A stretch of DNA of 64,000 nt from Providencia alcalifaciens. GTDB lineage: Bacteria > Pseudomonadota > Gammaproteobacteria > Enterobacterales > Enterobacteriaceae. Of this stretch, positions 8,471-20,870 are shown in pieces; position 1 is the stretch's first letter; every line of letters begins with the position of its first letter. The position numbers and the translations under genes are program-made. The notes under the pieces were generated by a model that did no database searches, was not told where the DNA came from, and saw nothing but the letters and a program-made list of their open reading frames with translations. The stretch covers positions 310,001 through 374,000 of the forward strand of contig NZ_OU659204.1 of NCBI RefSeq assembly GCF_915403165.1, read 5' to 3'.

Positions 8471-9685
8471 ATGTATCATCTCGATGTCTACGGCACTCTG
8501 GTGGCAGCCACGCTCGTGCTATTACTCGGACGCAAACTGGTAAAGTCAGTTTCATTTCTTGAAAAATATACTATCCCCGAACCCGTTGCAGGGGGATTAT
8601 TAGTTGCTTTTACCCTGTTAGTGGTTAAGCAAGTATTTGATTGGAGCCTTTCCTTCGACTTATCACTGCAAGAACCGATGATGCTCGCGTTCTTTGCAAC
8701 CATTGGTTTGAATGCGAACTTAGCGAGCTTAAAAGCTGGCGGTAAAGCATTGTTAATCTTCATTTTTGTCGTTGTCGGATTATTGCTGGTTCAAAATACA
8801 GTCGGTATCGCACTTGCGAAATTATTAGGTTTAGACCCTCTGATGGGACTATTAGCCGGCTCAATCACTTTATCAGGTGGACATGGTACAGGTGCCGCTT
8901 GGGGTAAAATCTTTACTGAAGACTATGGCTTCAAGAGTGCAACTGAAGTTGCAATGGCTTGTGCAACCTTTGGTTTAGTACTTGGGGGACTTATTGGTGG
9001 TCCTGTTGCACGTTTCTTAATTCGCAATATCCCAACCCCTGGTACCGCGGATGAGGACAAAGATGTTCCAACCGCATTTGAAAAGCCACAATCCAACCGC
9101 ATGATCAACTCGATGGTGTTGATTGAAACTATTGCGTTGATTGCTATCTGTTTGCTAGCGGGAAGCTGGATTGCTGGGCTACTATCAGGCACCGCATTTG
9201 CACTGCCTAAATTTGTCTGCGTATTGTTTGTCGGTGTTATTTTAAGTAACAGCCTATCTTTACTTGGTTTTTATCGAGTATTTGACCGCGCAGTTTCTGT
9301 CATGGGTAACGTCAGCCTATCCTTATTCTTAGCCATGGCATTAATGAGTTTAAAACTGTGGGAATTGGCGTCTTTAGCCATCCCAATGTTAGTCATCCTC
9401 GGTGTTCAAGCTTGCGTTATGGCAGGATATGCGATTTTTGTTACCTTCCGTGTGATGGGCAAAAACTATGATGCTGCCATTTTAGCTGCGGGTCACTGTG
9501 GCTTCGGTTTAGGGGCAACACCAACCGCTATCGCTAACATGCAAGCGGTAACCGATAAATTTGGTCCATCTCACCTAGCATTCTTAGTAGTGCCAATGGT
9601 AGGGGCATTCTTTATCGATATTGTGAATGCGTTAGTGATTAAGTTCTACTTATGGTTACCCGTTTTCCCAACGATTGGCGGCTAG
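8471..9685 (+). CDS. gltS: Sodium/glutamate symporter GltS
   Basis: A 404-residue ESS-family Na+-dependent glutamate carrier (E. coli 401). About ten hydrophobic segments are arranged as an inverted repeat, with two glycine-rich re-entrant loops: GSITLSGGHGTGAAWG in the first half and AAGHCGFGLGATPTAIANM in the second. These loops form the substrate and ion pathway in the family. A good GACGAGG-type ribosome binding site precedes the ATG. It is transcribed divergently from xanP and converges on recG, as in E. coli. A terminator hairpin follows. Confidence 0.95.
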   Translation: MYHLDVYGTLVAATLVLLLGRKLVKSVSFLEKYTIPEPVAGGLLVAFTLLVVKQVFDWSLSFDLSLQEPMMLAFFATIGLNANLASLKAGGKALLIFIFVVVGLLLVQNTVGIALAKLLGLDPLMGLLAGSITLSGGHGTGAAWGKIFTEDYGFKSATEVAMACATFGLVLGGLIGGPVARFLIRNIPTPGTADEDKDVPTAFEKPQSNRMINSMVLIETIALIAICLLAGSWIAGLLSGTAFALPKFVCVLFVGVILSNSLSLLGFYRVFDRAVSVMGNVSLSLFLAMALMSLKLWELASLAIPMLVILGVQACVMAGYAIFVTFRVMGKNYDAAILAAGHCGFGLGATPTAIANMQAVTDKFGPSHLAFLVVPMVGAFFIDIVNALVIKFYLWLPVFPTIGG

Positions 9686-9746
9686 TACAGAACAAGTATT
9701 AAAGTAAATACAAACATATATAACTAAATGTATAAATAAAGCAGGT

Positions 9747-9786
9747 ATTGCCGTGGACATGGATGTGTTCACGGCAATTTTCATTT
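9747..9786 (+). terminator. Intrinsic terminator after gltS
   Basis: A 9-bp stem, ATTGCCGTG (9747-9755) with 9770-9778, is followed by TTTTCATTTT on the plus strand. Confidence 0.65.
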
Positions 9787-9792
9787 TAGGGT

Positions 9793-9821
9793 AGGAAAAA
9801 GTTAGGACAGGAAAAAGTTTA
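9793..9821 (-). repeat. Tandem duplication at the recG stop codon
   Basis: AGGAAAAAGTT occurs at 9793-9803 and 9809-9819, a period of 16 bp. Read on the recG strand, the duplicated unit carries TAA: one copy supplies the stop codon and the other lies just downstream. Confidence 0.6.
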
Positions 9822-11900
9822 AGCGTGGCTATATTGTTCGCGCTCAGGGAGCCAGCGTTCAATAATCTTTTGAGCATGCTCAGGGTAGTTTTGCTGGATG
9901 TGTCGAGCTAGCCGTTGTACTTCTGGCAACATATATTGATCTCGTAATAAATCGGCAACTTTAAAATCCGCATTGCCTGTCTGCCTTGTACCTAGCAGCT
10001 CTCCGGGACCTCGAATTTCTAAATCTTTTTGGGCAATCACAAAGCCATCGTTACTGTCTCGTAAAACTTGCAAGCGTTGCTTGGCAGTGTGAGTGAGAGG
10101 CGTTTTATAAAGTAGCACACAGTGAGAGGCGATAGAGCCACGACCGACTCGCCCCCGTAGTTGGTGCAATTGCGCTAGTCCAAGCCGCTCAGGGTTATCA
10201 ATAATCATCAGGCTTGCGTTCGGAACATCCACCCCGACTTCGATGACGGTGGTAGCAACAAGTAACTGGATTTCGTTATTCTTAAATGCCGCCATGATGC
10301 TCTGTTTTTCTGCGGGTTTCATGCGACCATGTACCAACCCTACTTTGAGTTCAGGTAGTGCCAGCGCCAGCTCTTCGCTGGTAACTTGAGCGGCTTGCGC
10401 TTCAAGCACCTCTGAGTCATCAATCAATGTACACACCCAGTAAGCTTGCCGTCCTTCCTCTAAACAGGCTTGTCGAACGCGCTCGACAATATCACTACGT
10501 CGGGTATCTGGAATTGCCACTGTCGTGACTGGGGTTCTTCCTGGAGGAAGCTCGTCAATCACGGAGGTATCGAGATCGGCGTAAGCGGTCATCGCCAGCG
10601 TGCGTGGGATTGGCGTAGCGGTCATGATTAACTGATGTGGATGGAAACCTTGCTGTTCACCTTTCTCACGCAGAGCGAGCCGCTGGTGAACGCCAAAGCG
10701 ATGCTGTTCATCAATGATGACTAACCCTAAAGAGTGAAAGCTCACTTGCTCTTGGAAGATGGCATGGGTACCGACGACCATCGAGACTTCGCCGCTAGCG
10801 ATGGCATCTTGTTGTTGCTGGCGCGCTTTACCTTTTTGCTTACCCGCTAACCAGCCTACTTTGATACCTAGAGGTTCAAACCACTGCTTAAAGGTGTTCG
10901 CGTGCTGTTCTGCAAGAATTTCAGTCGGTGCCATTAAGGCAACTTGTTTACCATTTTCAATGGCGCACAGTGCGGCTAATGCAGCCACAAGTGTTTTACC
11001 GGAACCGACATCTCCTTGGATCAAACGCATCATTGGGGCATTTTTCTGTAAATCAGTTTCGATTTCTGCCACGACGCGTTTTTGCGCGTTAGTGGGTGAG
11101 AACGGTAAATTTGCCAGTAAAGGCGTTTTAAACTTTCCCGATGAAACCAATGGTTCAGCATAGAGCCGTTCATTACCAGCCCGAATGGCGAGCATACTTA
11201 AATGGTGAGCCAGTAACTCTTCGAGGATCAAACGCTTTTGAGCTGGGTGATGCCCTTTTTCCAACTCTTCTAACGAGACATCCGGTGGCGGAGTATGTAG
11301 CAGTCGAATGGCATCAGGGAGGCTAATTAGGCTACGGCTGAACTCTTCAGGCAGTAATTCTTGAATATTGCCACTTTCTAGCATGCTTAGCGCTTGTTCC
11401 ATCACTTTACGCAATGTGGCTTGGCGGACGCCTTCGGTTGTCGGATAAACGGGTGTTAGGTTCTCTTGAAGGGCGATATTATCCGTTTCTTGAGAAACTT
11501 TATATTCAGGGTGAATGATTTCAGGCCCTGTATTACCACGACGCACTTCTCCATAAGCAGTCACTTGACGACCTTCGGCCAAACTGTTTTTCATTGCAGC
11601 AGAGAAGTTGAAAAAACGCAGTGTGAGGTTGCCTGTACCATCACTGATCAGGCAGGTCATCATTCTTTTACGTCCAAAGACGACTTTGGTTTGTAGAACG
11701 TGACCGGTGATAGTGGCCGTTGTGCCGGGCATCAAGTCTTTAATCTGATAAAGACGCGTATGATCTTCATAACGCAGTGGAAAATGCAGAAGCAAGTCCT
11801 GAACTGTGTTCAACCCGATTTTACTCATTTTTTCTGACTGGCTGGCACCGATGCCATGAAGTGAAGTCAGTGAAATGGTATTAAGCAGACCACGGTTCAT
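9819..11900 (-). CDS. recG: ATP-dependent DNA helicase RecG
   Basis: A 693-residue superfamily 2 helicase of the usual RecG length. The N-terminal wedge/OB domain (about 1-170, containing GHVLQTKVVFGRKRMMTCLISDG) binds branched DNA. The motor follows, with Walker A GDVGSGKT, the DEQH box, TATPIPRT and RGRVGRG motif VI. It remodels stalled replication forks, Holliday junctions and R-loops. The start aligns with E. coli RecG. It is the last gene of the gmk-rpoZ-spoT-trmH-recG strand, nine bases after trmH, so it is probably co-transcribed. A short tandem duplication straddles its stop codon. Confidence 0.97.
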   Translation of the reverse strand: MNRGLLNTISLTSLHGIGASQSEKMSKIGLNTVQDLLLHFPLRYEDHTRLYQIKDLMPGTTATITGHVLQTKVVFGRKRMMTCLISDGTGNLTLRFFNFSAAMKNSLAEGRQVTAYGEVRRGNTGPEIIHPEYKVSQETDNIALQENLTPVYPTTEGVRQATLRKVMEQALSMLESGNIQELLPEEFSRSLISLPDAIRLLHTPPPDVSLEELEKGHHPAQKRLILEELLAHHLSMLAIRAGNERLYAEPLVSSGKFKTPLLANLPFSPTNAQKRVVAEIETDLQKNAPMMRLIQGDVGSGKTLVAALAALCAIENGKQVALMAPTEILAEQHANTFKQWFEPLGIKVGWLAGKQKGKARQQQQDAIASGEVSMVVGTHAIFQEQVSFHSLGLVIIDEQHRFGVHQRLALREKGEQQGFHPHQLIMTATPIPRTLAMTAYADLDTSVIDELPPGRTPVTTVAIPDTRRSDIVERVRQACLEEGRQAYWVCTLIDDSEVLEAQAAQVTSEELALALPELKVGLVHGRMKPAEKQSIMAAFKNNEIQLLVATTVIEVGVDVPNASLMIIDNPERLGLAQLHQLRGRVGRGSIASHCVLLYKTPLTHTAKQRLQVLRDSNDGFVIAQKDLEIRGPGELLGTRQTGNADFKVADLLRDQYMLPEVQRLARHIQQNYPEHAQKIIERWLPEREQYSHA

Positions 11901-11909
11901 ATCGATTCC

Positions 11910-12623
11910 TTAACTGAGTTGTTTTCTCTTCATTTTTTCAGAAAGCTGCATTTGTGCCCACCAAGCATCATCGGCTTCTATCTGACCTTGCTGATTGATA
12001 AATGGGCGAGGAAGTCCTTTGCGTTTAGCAACTTCAGCCAATACAGGATAGCCGCCTTCAAATAGCCATTCTTGTTGTTCTTGCTCAGATAATAGACTAT
12101 TTTCTCGGTCATACATGCCCGCGAGTTGGCGCTGACGCTGGGCTTCATACAAAATAAGCGCAGAGGCAACAGAGACATTGAGTGACTGCACCATACCAAC
12201 CATTGGGATGATAATATGTTGATCTGCAAGGGCTAATGCCTTATCTGAGATACCTGTTTTCTCTTGTCCCACCATAATACAGGTTGGGCGGGTATAATCA
12301 ATTTCTCGAAAATCGACAGCCGTATCTGACAGATTCGTCACTAAAATCTGCATACCTTGGGATTTTATCTGAGTAATGGCACTTTCTGTGGATTGGTGCG
12401 AGATGACTTTTACCCAACTATTACTTCCCGCCGCAGAAGAGACAGAGAGTTTAACCTGTTGGTCTGGCCAAATGGCATGAATTTTGTGGATCCCGACAGC
12501 ATCAGCACTGCGGACAATCGCAGAAACATTATGAGGCTTATGAATTTCTTCAAGACAAAGTGTTAGGTCGGGCTGCCGCATCGCCATCATTTGGCAAATG
12601 CGGCGATAGCGGCGTTCATTCAT
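11910..12623 (-). CDS. trmH: tRNA (guanosine(18)-2'-O)-methyltransferase TrmH
   Basis: A 237-residue SPOUT methyltransferase (E. coli TrmH/SpoU about 229). It methylates the ribose 2'-OH of G18 in the D-loop of tRNAs using S-adenosylmethionine. The SPOUT motifs are clear: an early NVSAIVRSADAVGI, then MVGQEKTGIS, then the knot motif IPMVGMVQSLNVSVASAL. The C-terminal extension after about residue 175 is typical of TrmH. It lies between spoT and recG with short gaps, as in E. coli. Confidence 0.95.
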   Translation of the reverse strand: MNERRYRRICQMMAMRQPDLTLCLEEIHKPHNVSAIVRSADAVGIHKIHAIWPDQQVKLSVSSAAGSNSWVKVISHQSTESAITQIKSQGMQILVTNLSDTAVDFREIDYTRPTCIMVGQEKTGISDKALALADQHIIIPMVGMVQSLNVSVASALILYEAQRQRQLAGMYDRENSLLSEQEQQEWLFEGGYPVLAEVAKRKGLPRPFINQQGQIEADDAWWAQMQLSEKMKRKQLS

Positions 12624-12653
12624 AGTGAGAGTTCGTGTTTTTAATGATATCGA

Positions 12654-14783
12654 CTAATTACGGTTACGGCTGACGCGTAGAACGTCTGGCATGATACGAA
12701 TTTTACGCATCACGTTAGCCAATTGAATACGGTTTTTAATCGACAAGCGAATAAAGGCACAGTAAACACGACCATCTTTCTCTTCGGTGTTCATGCTTTG
12801 AATACTTGAATTCGCATCATTGATAGCGGCGGTCAAGTTAGCAAGGGCACCTTGATGGTTTATCATATCGACTTTAATTTCAGCGATAAAATCCGTGTCT
12901 GTTTCGGTATCCCACTCAACAGCCATAAATTTATCCGGTTCTTTCTGATAACCACGGATATTACGGCAAGATTCATGGTGAATAACCAATCCTTTACCTG
13001 GGCTAATATGCGCAATAATCGGGTCGCCCGGGATAGGTCGGCAGCATTTTGCAAAGGTGATTAAGACACCATCAGCTCCCTTGATGGACAGTTTATTACG
13101 GCTTTCCGTAATCACTGGTTCTTCAACGGCACTTGGCTGAGCACTTTGAGGGTTACTTTGCAAGTTGCGAGCGACCACAACACTCATGGCATTACCTAAA
13201 CCAATTTCGGCAAGTAAATCATCAATAGAGTGAAGCTTCATGCGAGCTAATTCGGCATCAATACTTTCACGAGGTATATCCGTGATTTTGGTGCCTGTGC
13301 CTAGCGCATGATTGAGTAGGCGACGACCTAAATTAACGGAGTCTTCGCGTTTTAAATTCTTCAGTAACTGGCGAATTTTTGCACGTGCTTTTGAGCTAAC
13401 GACAAAGTTTAGCCATGCTGCATTTGGTCGAGCGCCCGGTGCAGTAATAATTTCTACCGTTTGACCGCTAGAAAGTGACTGGGAGAGTGGGTAAGGTTGG
13501 CGATCAACTCGCGCACCCACACAGGCATGACCGATGTCAGTATGCACGGCATATGCGAAGTCCACCGGAGTCGCGCCCGTCGGTAATTCGACAATACGAC
13601 CTTCAGGGGTGAAAACGTAAATCTCATCAGGAAAGAGGTCTGATTTTACGCTTTCAATAAATTCAAATGAGCTTCCCGCACTCTGTTGGAGTTCGAGCAA
13701 GCTTTGCATCCAACGCTGGGCTTTCACCTGCGCAGTGGTTCCCAATTCGCCTTGTTCTTTATATGCCCAGTGAGCAGCAACACCCATTTCGGCCATTTGG
13801 TCCATATCTTCAGTACGAATTTGTACTTCGACAGGTACCCCATGAGGCCCAATTAATGAGGTGTGGAGGGATTGGTAGCCGTTAGCCTTAGGAATAGCAA
13901 TATAGTCTTTGATTCGCCCCGGGCGAGGTTTATAAAGACTGTGCATTTGCCCTAAAACACGGTAGCAGGTATCAACGTCTTCAACGATGACCCTAAAAGC
14001 ATAGATATCCATAATGGAATGGAATCGCTGCTCTTTTTGATGCATTTTTCGATAGATAGAATACAGATGTTTTTCGCGACCACTGACTGTACAGGGTACA
14101 CCCGCTTCTGTTAATCGACCGTCAATTTCAGAAAGGATTTTTTGGATCATTTCTTTACGGTTACCACGAGCGGATTTCACCACTTCCTTGATAACACGAT
14201 AACGGTTTGGATACAGTGCTTCGAAACCTAACTCTTCGAGTTCGGTTTTAATATGGTGGATACCTAAACGGTGCGCGAGGGGGCTGTAAATTTCCAGTGT
14301 TTCACGCGCTATGCGGCGACGCTTATCGGGTCGTAATGACCCAAGCGTGCGCATATTGTGAGTGCGGTCTGCCAGTTTGATCAAAATGACACGGATATCC
14401 TTCACCATTGCCATGATCATTTTACGGAAGTTTTCTGCTTGAGCTTCTTTCTTGTCGCGGAAATTCAGCTTATCCAGTTTGGAAACCCCTTCGACTAAGC
14501 CGGCGACGGTGGTTCCAAACAGCTGCTCTATGTCTTGAAATGTCGCTGGAGTATCTTCAATCACATCATGAAGTAGCGCGGCCATCAGTGTTTCATGATC
14601 CAAACGCATTTCAGCCAGAATACAAGCAACAGCAACAGGGTGAGTAATATAAGGCTCACCACTGGAACGGGTCTGCCCTTCATGAGCATCCCGTGCGACA
14701 ACATAGGCTTTTTTCAGTAATTCAACTTGCTCTTTTGGGAGGTATTGTTGAATTATGAGATTTAGGCTTTCAAACAGATACAA
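12654..14783 (-). CDS. spoT: Bifunctional (p)ppGpp synthetase/hydrolase SpoT
   Basis: A 709-residue RSH protein. The hydrolase HD domain has HDVIED at 72-77, showing that the hydrolase is intact. It is followed by the weak synthetase domain (RFHSIMDIYAFRVIV), the TGS domain (YVFTPEGRIVELPTGATPVDFAYAVH), helical and zinc-finger-like regions, and a C-terminal ACT domain (about 635-709). SpoT degrades the alarmone (p)ppGpp and makes it during carbon, iron or fatty-acid stress. The start is TTG, which I recall as also used for E. coli spoT; MYLFESLN aligns exactly. It is downstream of rpoZ on the same strand. Confidence 0.97.
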   Translation of the reverse strand: MYLFESLNLIIQQYLPKEQVELLKKAYVVARDAHEGQTRSSGEPYITHPVAVACILAEMRLDHETLMAALLHDVIEDTPATFQDIEQLFGTTVAGLVEGVSKLDKLNFRDKKEAQAENFRKMIMAMVKDIRVILIKLADRTHNMRTLGSLRPDKRRRIARETLEIYSPLAHRLGIHHIKTELEELGFEALYPNRYRVIKEVVKSARGNRKEMIQKILSEIDGRLTEAGVPCTVSGREKHLYSIYRKMHQKEQRFHSIMDIYAFRVIVEDVDTCYRVLGQMHSLYKPRPGRIKDYIAIPKANGYQSLHTSLIGPHGVPVEVQIRTEDMDQMAEMGVAAHWAYKEQGELGTTAQVKAQRWMQSLLELQQSAGSSFEFIESVKSDLFPDEIYVFTPEGRIVELPTGATPVDFAYAVHTDIGHACVGARVDRQPYPLSQSLSSGQTVEIITAPGARPNAAWLNFVVSSKARAKIRQLLKNLKREDSVNLGRRLLNHALGTGTKITDIPRESIDAELARMKLHSIDDLLAEIGLGNAMSVVVARNLQSNPQSAQPSAVEEPVITESRNKLSIKGADGVLITFAKCCRPIPGDPIIAHISPGKGLVIHHESCRNIRGYQKEPDKFMAVEWDTETDTDFIAEIKVDMINHQGALANLTAAINDANSSIQSMNTEEKDGRVYCAFIRLSIKNRIQLANVMRKIRIMPDVLRVSRNRN

Positions 14784-14802
14784 GGCAGACCCACCTTAGT
14801 AA

Positions 14803-15078
14803 TTAGCGACGACCTTCAGCGATCGCAGAAACTGCCTGCATTTCAGCGGCTTCTTGCTCTTGCTGTTCTTGGCGTTCACGCACATCCAAAATGTGACCGT
14901 TAATTAAACCTTCTTCTACTTCACGTAGCGCGATAACAGTGTGCTTATCGTTTTCTTCTGGAACTAAAGGATCTTTACCGCCAGTTTGTAACTGACGAGC
15001 TCTACGTGCTGCGACCAGTACGAGGTCAAAACGGTTACCAATTTTTTCTACTGCGTCTTGAACAGTTACGCGTGCCAT
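14803..15078 (-). CDS. rpoZ: RNA polymerase omega subunit
   Basis: A 91-residue omega subunit, identical in length to E. coli. It begins [29 protein letters not shown] in the family pattern, with the conserved RARQLQ helix that clamps the beta' C-terminus. It assists RNA polymerase assembly and forms part of ppGpp site 1 at the omega/beta' interface, which fits its place directly upstream of spoT. The C-terminus is Glu/Gln-rich. Confidence 0.97.
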   Translation of the reverse strand: MARVTVQDAVEKIGNRFDLVLVAARRARQLQTGGKDPLVPEENDKHTVIALREVEEGLINGHILDVRERQEQQEQEAAEMQAVSAIAEGRR

Positions 15079-15134
15079 AAGTGTGCTACTCCAAAGAAAT
15101 AAAAAAATGACCTGATATGATACTGAAACTATTC

Positions 15135-17781
<2,647 letters not shown>

Positions 17782-17818
17782 CGGTTAAACGAATGGCTGA
17801 TAGGAAGATCAGTTTTGG

Positions 17819-18448
17819 TTAATCTTGGCTTTCGTAATTAAAAATAGGTAATCCCAAACGGTAGCGGATGGCAAGTAACCTAGCACTCAAACCTGCGACT
17901 AACGTGATAATGACCACGATATCTTTAGGGAGCGGAGTATACAGCAAACCGATATATAACCATGCGGCAGCAAAAGAGACGCCTGCGTATACTTCTTTTT
18001 GGAAAACCAGAGGGATGGTGTTACACAGCATGTCACGAAGTACACCACCAAATACACCTGTAACCACCGCCGCAATGGCGGCAATGATAGGGCTATAATT
18101 CATATCGAGGGCGATTTGAGCACCAAGAATAGAAAAGACGATTAGACCAATCGCATCAAGTATTAAGAAGAGCCGGCGAAGGTGTTTCATCATCGGGGCT
18201 ATCCAGATGGTGACAATGGCAGCACCTGCCACTGTCATGATGTATTCGGGGTGGGCAACCCAACCTAGAGGATAGTGACCGAGTAGAATATCACGAACAG
18301 AGCCACCGCCGATGGCTGTCGCAGAAGCAATAATAATCACGCCAAAGACATCCATTTTACGGCGTCCAGCAGCTAAAGCGCCTGTCATGGCTTCGGCAGT
18401 AATACCAATAATATAGAGAACACTTAATAACATGATGGTTTTATTCAA
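17819..18448 (-). CDS. yicG: YicG, TRIC-type/UPF0126 inner-membrane protein
   Basis: A 209-residue integral membrane protein with about seven hydrophobic segments. It has the two glycine-rich UPF0126 motifs: [15 protein letters not shown] and the repeated second-half [14 protein letters not shown]. The internal duplication is the hallmark of TRIC-like cation channels; prokaryotic TRIC homologues form trimeric monovalent cation channels. In E. coli YicG has been implicated in glycine handling, which I recall with low certainty. It neighbours ligB, as in E. coli. Confidence 0.9.
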   Translation of the reverse strand: MNKTIMLLSVLYIIGITAEAMTGALAAGRRKMDVFGVIIIASATAIGGGSVRDILLGHYPLGWVAHPEYIMTVAGAAIVTIWIAPMMKHLRRLFLILDAIGLIVFSILGAQIALDMNYSPIIAAIAAVVTGVFGGVLRDMLCNTIPLVFQKEVYAGVSFAAAWLYIGLLYTPLPKDIVVIITLVAGLSARLLAIRYRLGLPIFNYESQD

Positions 18449-18604
18449 TACTATAGTGATTGTCTAAGGGTAATATTACTTGCGTAACTTCTCGACTGAG
18501 ATTTTTTATTCTCTTAAAGAATTGATTAGTTAAAGTAATCCGATAGCCCGTGTTAAATGATGTCAAAGGATAACAGATTGAACAATAAAATACCTTATAA
18601 AGAA

Positions 18605-19885
18605 ATGCGTATTACTGATGATTCAAGAAGTCATCAGCTTACAAATATTAATGTTTGGACACCAGATAGTCAGTGGTTAGCTTATGATGTTCGACCAAGT
18701 GGCAGTTCATTTACCGGGCAAACCATAGAAAAAATTCATGTTACGACACGACAAAAAGTGGAAATATATCGCGGGCAGCATGGCGCTCATGTTGGTGTGG
18801 TGACGGTAAGTGCGGAAAATCCACCTCGTTATGCCTTTATTCAGGGACCAGAATATCCCGATGAGTCTTGGCAGTATGATTTCCATCATCGTCGGGGTGT
18901 TTACGTTGATGACAACCAACTTGGTATCGCTCATCCGATTGATGCGATGTGTATTACACCGCCTTATATGGCAGGTGCGCTCAGAGGTGGAACACATGTT
19001 CATGTTTTCAGCCCCGACGGGAAGTGGCTGAGCTTTACCTACAATGACCATGTTTTGCATGAGCTCGATATTCAATTAGACCAACGGAATGTGGCTGTTG
19101 CTGTACCTGCAGGCGCTGTGACCGTTGAGCCTATCTGTCATGAAAGAGAATATAACGGCGACTTTTTCTGTAGCGTTGTCACGAAGACGACTTTGACACC
19201 AACACCGAATAGCGACGAGATTAGCCGAGCTTATGAAGAGGGATGGGTTGGTCAACGTGGTTATATGAATCAACAAGGTCAGTGGCAATTACGTGCACTA
19301 GCGTTTATCGGAGATACACATCATCAAAATGGTGACGTGATCCCTGAAGTTTATTTAGTTGATCTGCCCGAAGATCCAAATGAATTCAAAATTCAAGGTG
19401 ATGAACCTCTGCAAGGTACCGAAAAAAACATGCCAGCACCGCCTAAGGGCGTGAAACAAAGGCGTTTAACGTATACACATCATCGGAAATATCCAGGGTT
19501 AGCGAAACAGCCAAGACACTGGCTGCGTTCTTCTCCAAATGGCGAATCAATCGCCTGTTTGATGCATGATGACCATGGCACTGTGCAGCTATGGTTAGTG
19601 ACAACGGCAACAAGGGCGCTTACCCAAGTGACATTTGGCGAGTCTTCAATTCAGTCTGCATTTAGTTGGAATAAGACCGGTGAGTATCTCTGCTTTGTGT
19701 ATGACAATAGCGTTATACGTTGCCATGTGGCGACCGGAAATTTAGAACGGTTAACCCAGAGAACAGAAATAGCCCCTGTTGCAGATGCCGTTGTCTTTTC
19801 TCCAAATGATAAATTTATAGCATTTATGCGAGATATTGATGGGTTTAGGCAGATTTATATTGTTGAGACAGGGTTGTCTAATTAA
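18605..19885 (+). CDS. yidR: YidR, DUF3748 beta-propeller-like protein
   Basis: About 426 residues from the ATG at 18605, which aligns with the E. coli YidR N-terminus (MRIT...HQLTNINVWTPDSQWL). In-frame ATGs at 18557 and 18560 would add 16 or 15 residues, but none of the starts has a clear ribosome binding site. Repeats of the TolB/WD-like type (TPDSQWLAYDV, SPDGKWLSFTYND, SPNGESIACLMHDD, SPNDKFIAFMRD) suggest a beta-propeller. No signal peptide is seen, so it is probably cytoplasmic. The function is unknown. yidQ follows in convergent orientation. Confidence 0.85.
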   Translation: MRITDDSRSHQLTNINVWTPDSQWLAYDVRPSGSSFTGQTIEKIHVTTRQKVEIYRGQHGAHVGVVTVSAENPPRYAFIQGPEYPDESWQYDFHHRRGVYVDDNQLGIAHPIDAMCITPPYMAGALRGGTHVHVFSPDGKWLSFTYNDHVLHELDIQLDQRNVAVAVPAGAVTVEPICHEREYNGDFFCSVVTKTTLTPTPNSDEISRAYEEGWVGQRGYMNQQGQWQLRALAFIGDTHHQNGDVIPEVYLVDLPEDPNEFKIQGDEPLQGTEKNMPAPPKGVKQRRLTYTHHRKYPGLAKQPRHWLRSSPNGESIACLMHDDHGTVQLWLVTTATRALTQVTFGESSIQSAFSWNKTGEYLCFVYDNSVIRCHVATGNLERLTQRTEIAPVADAVVFSPNDKFIAFMRDIDGFRQIYIVETGLSN

Positions 19886-20173
19886 ATTTTATCTGGAATA
19901 ACACTTATGAAGAATAAAAAGGTGAAAATTTATCTCTTTATTCTTCAAAAAAAGAGAACTTAAGTAATCATTAAAATAAATGCTCAATATTCGATTCAAG
20001 TATATTGATTTGAAATTAATAAGCGCTGGGTTAATAGAATAGATTAAAAAAGATGGAAATTTGGTCAGTAAGATAAAGGCGCTGTTAACCTAAATTAAGC
20101 TAATAATATTAATTGTATTTTAAGTATTATATTCCTGATTAGAGCATCAATACGCTACTTTAATATAGGGCAA

Positions 20174-20542
20174 TCATTGAGATTTCTTTGGCTGTTGTTT
20201 ATCAGATGATGGCTTATCAGATGACTGTTTATCAAGTCGCTGTTTATCAAGCTGTTCTACACGTTTTTTTGGTGAGTCAGACTCTTGTGAACTGCTTGAA
20301 TGCATATAATCCATCGGAATTAATAATGTATCCATAAGTGCGGTAAATGGTAAATCAATAACCAGTAATGGTTTAACTACCCAGCCCGTATCTTCATGCT
20401 GCAGCATATCAACACTATTTTTTGTTCCAGGATAATAGCTATCAGTAGGGCCAGCATGAGTCATAATACTGGAGCAGCCACTTAATGTAAGAGTCAATAA
20501 TGTGGAAAATGCTAACGACCTAAGAAAAATCAAGCTTGGCAT
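20174..20542 (-). CDS. yidQ: YidQ/YceK-family outer lipoprotein
   Basis: A 122-residue DUF1375 lipoprotein. The signal peptide ends in the lipobox LSGC with Cys23 as the lipidation site. The conserved core contains SIMTH, YPGTKNSVDML, and LLVIDLPFTALMDTLLIPMDY. The C-terminal about 40 residues are a low-complexity Lys/Ser/Asp/Gln tail of five-residue repeats (LDKQ/SSDKP type), longer than I expect for the family. The pair yidQ-yidR is kept as in E. coli, but the neighbouring ibpAB genes are missing. The function is unknown. Confidence 0.88.
   Translation of the reverse strand: MPSLIFLRSLAFSTLLTLTLSGCSSIMTHAGPTDSYYPGTKNSVDMLQHEDTGWVVKPLLVIDLPFTALMDTLLIPMDYMHSSSSQESDSPKKRVEQLDKQRLDKQSSDKPSSDKQQPKKSQ
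20194..20254 (-). repeat. 15-bp minisatellite in the yidQ C-terminus
   Basis: About four imperfect units of TTTATCA(A/G)... encode the tail RLDKQ-SSDKP-SSDKQ. Copy number could vary by replication slippage without shifting frame, because the unit is a multiple of three. Confidence 0.6.
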
Positions 20543-20870
20543 ATATGTTGACCTGCATTGAAATGGATTTTGTCTAATCAGAGATCATAATAACTAAAAA
20601 CTAAAAATTCACAATCGAGCAACCCTATTATTATTTAAGATACCCTCTGAATAATAGCTCTTTTTTGTATTATTTTATGTCGACGATGTTAATAATTAGC
20701 AATTAAATTGTTTTTAACTAAAGTATAAAATTGCACAATTGAATTGCTGCGAACTGTGCTCTATCACACAACTTCCTCTGTGTTTATTTGGCACAATCGA
20801 TTCAGTTGTAAATGTAATAACTCCGTATGTCCCGTATTTTGGTTCATTGTCGTCAAAAGGATAGCGGTCT
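20543..20870. other. Intergenic region between yidQ and yidE (ibpAB absent)
   Basis: 328 bp of A/T-rich DNA between divergent genes. In E. coli, ibpA and ibpB lie here; no alpha-crystallin-like reading frame or remnant is visible. It presumably holds the yidQ and yidE promoters; AAAGGA precedes the yidE start. Confidence 0.5.

Noticed and set aside
10759..11163. Protein-coding gene antisense to recG
   Set aside because: It is a long open frame in the opposite strand of a conserved gene, with no ribosome binding site or recognisable domain; the same applies to other long antisense frames over xanP, spoT, yidE and polA.
19910..19945. Terminator after yidR
   Set aside because: An AAGAATAAA/TTTATTCTT inverted repeat exists, but the stem is A/T-only and no U-tract follows on either strand.
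20750..20775. CRP site upstream of yidE
   Set aside because: The TGTG...CACA half-sites are spaced two bases too closely for the CRP consensus.
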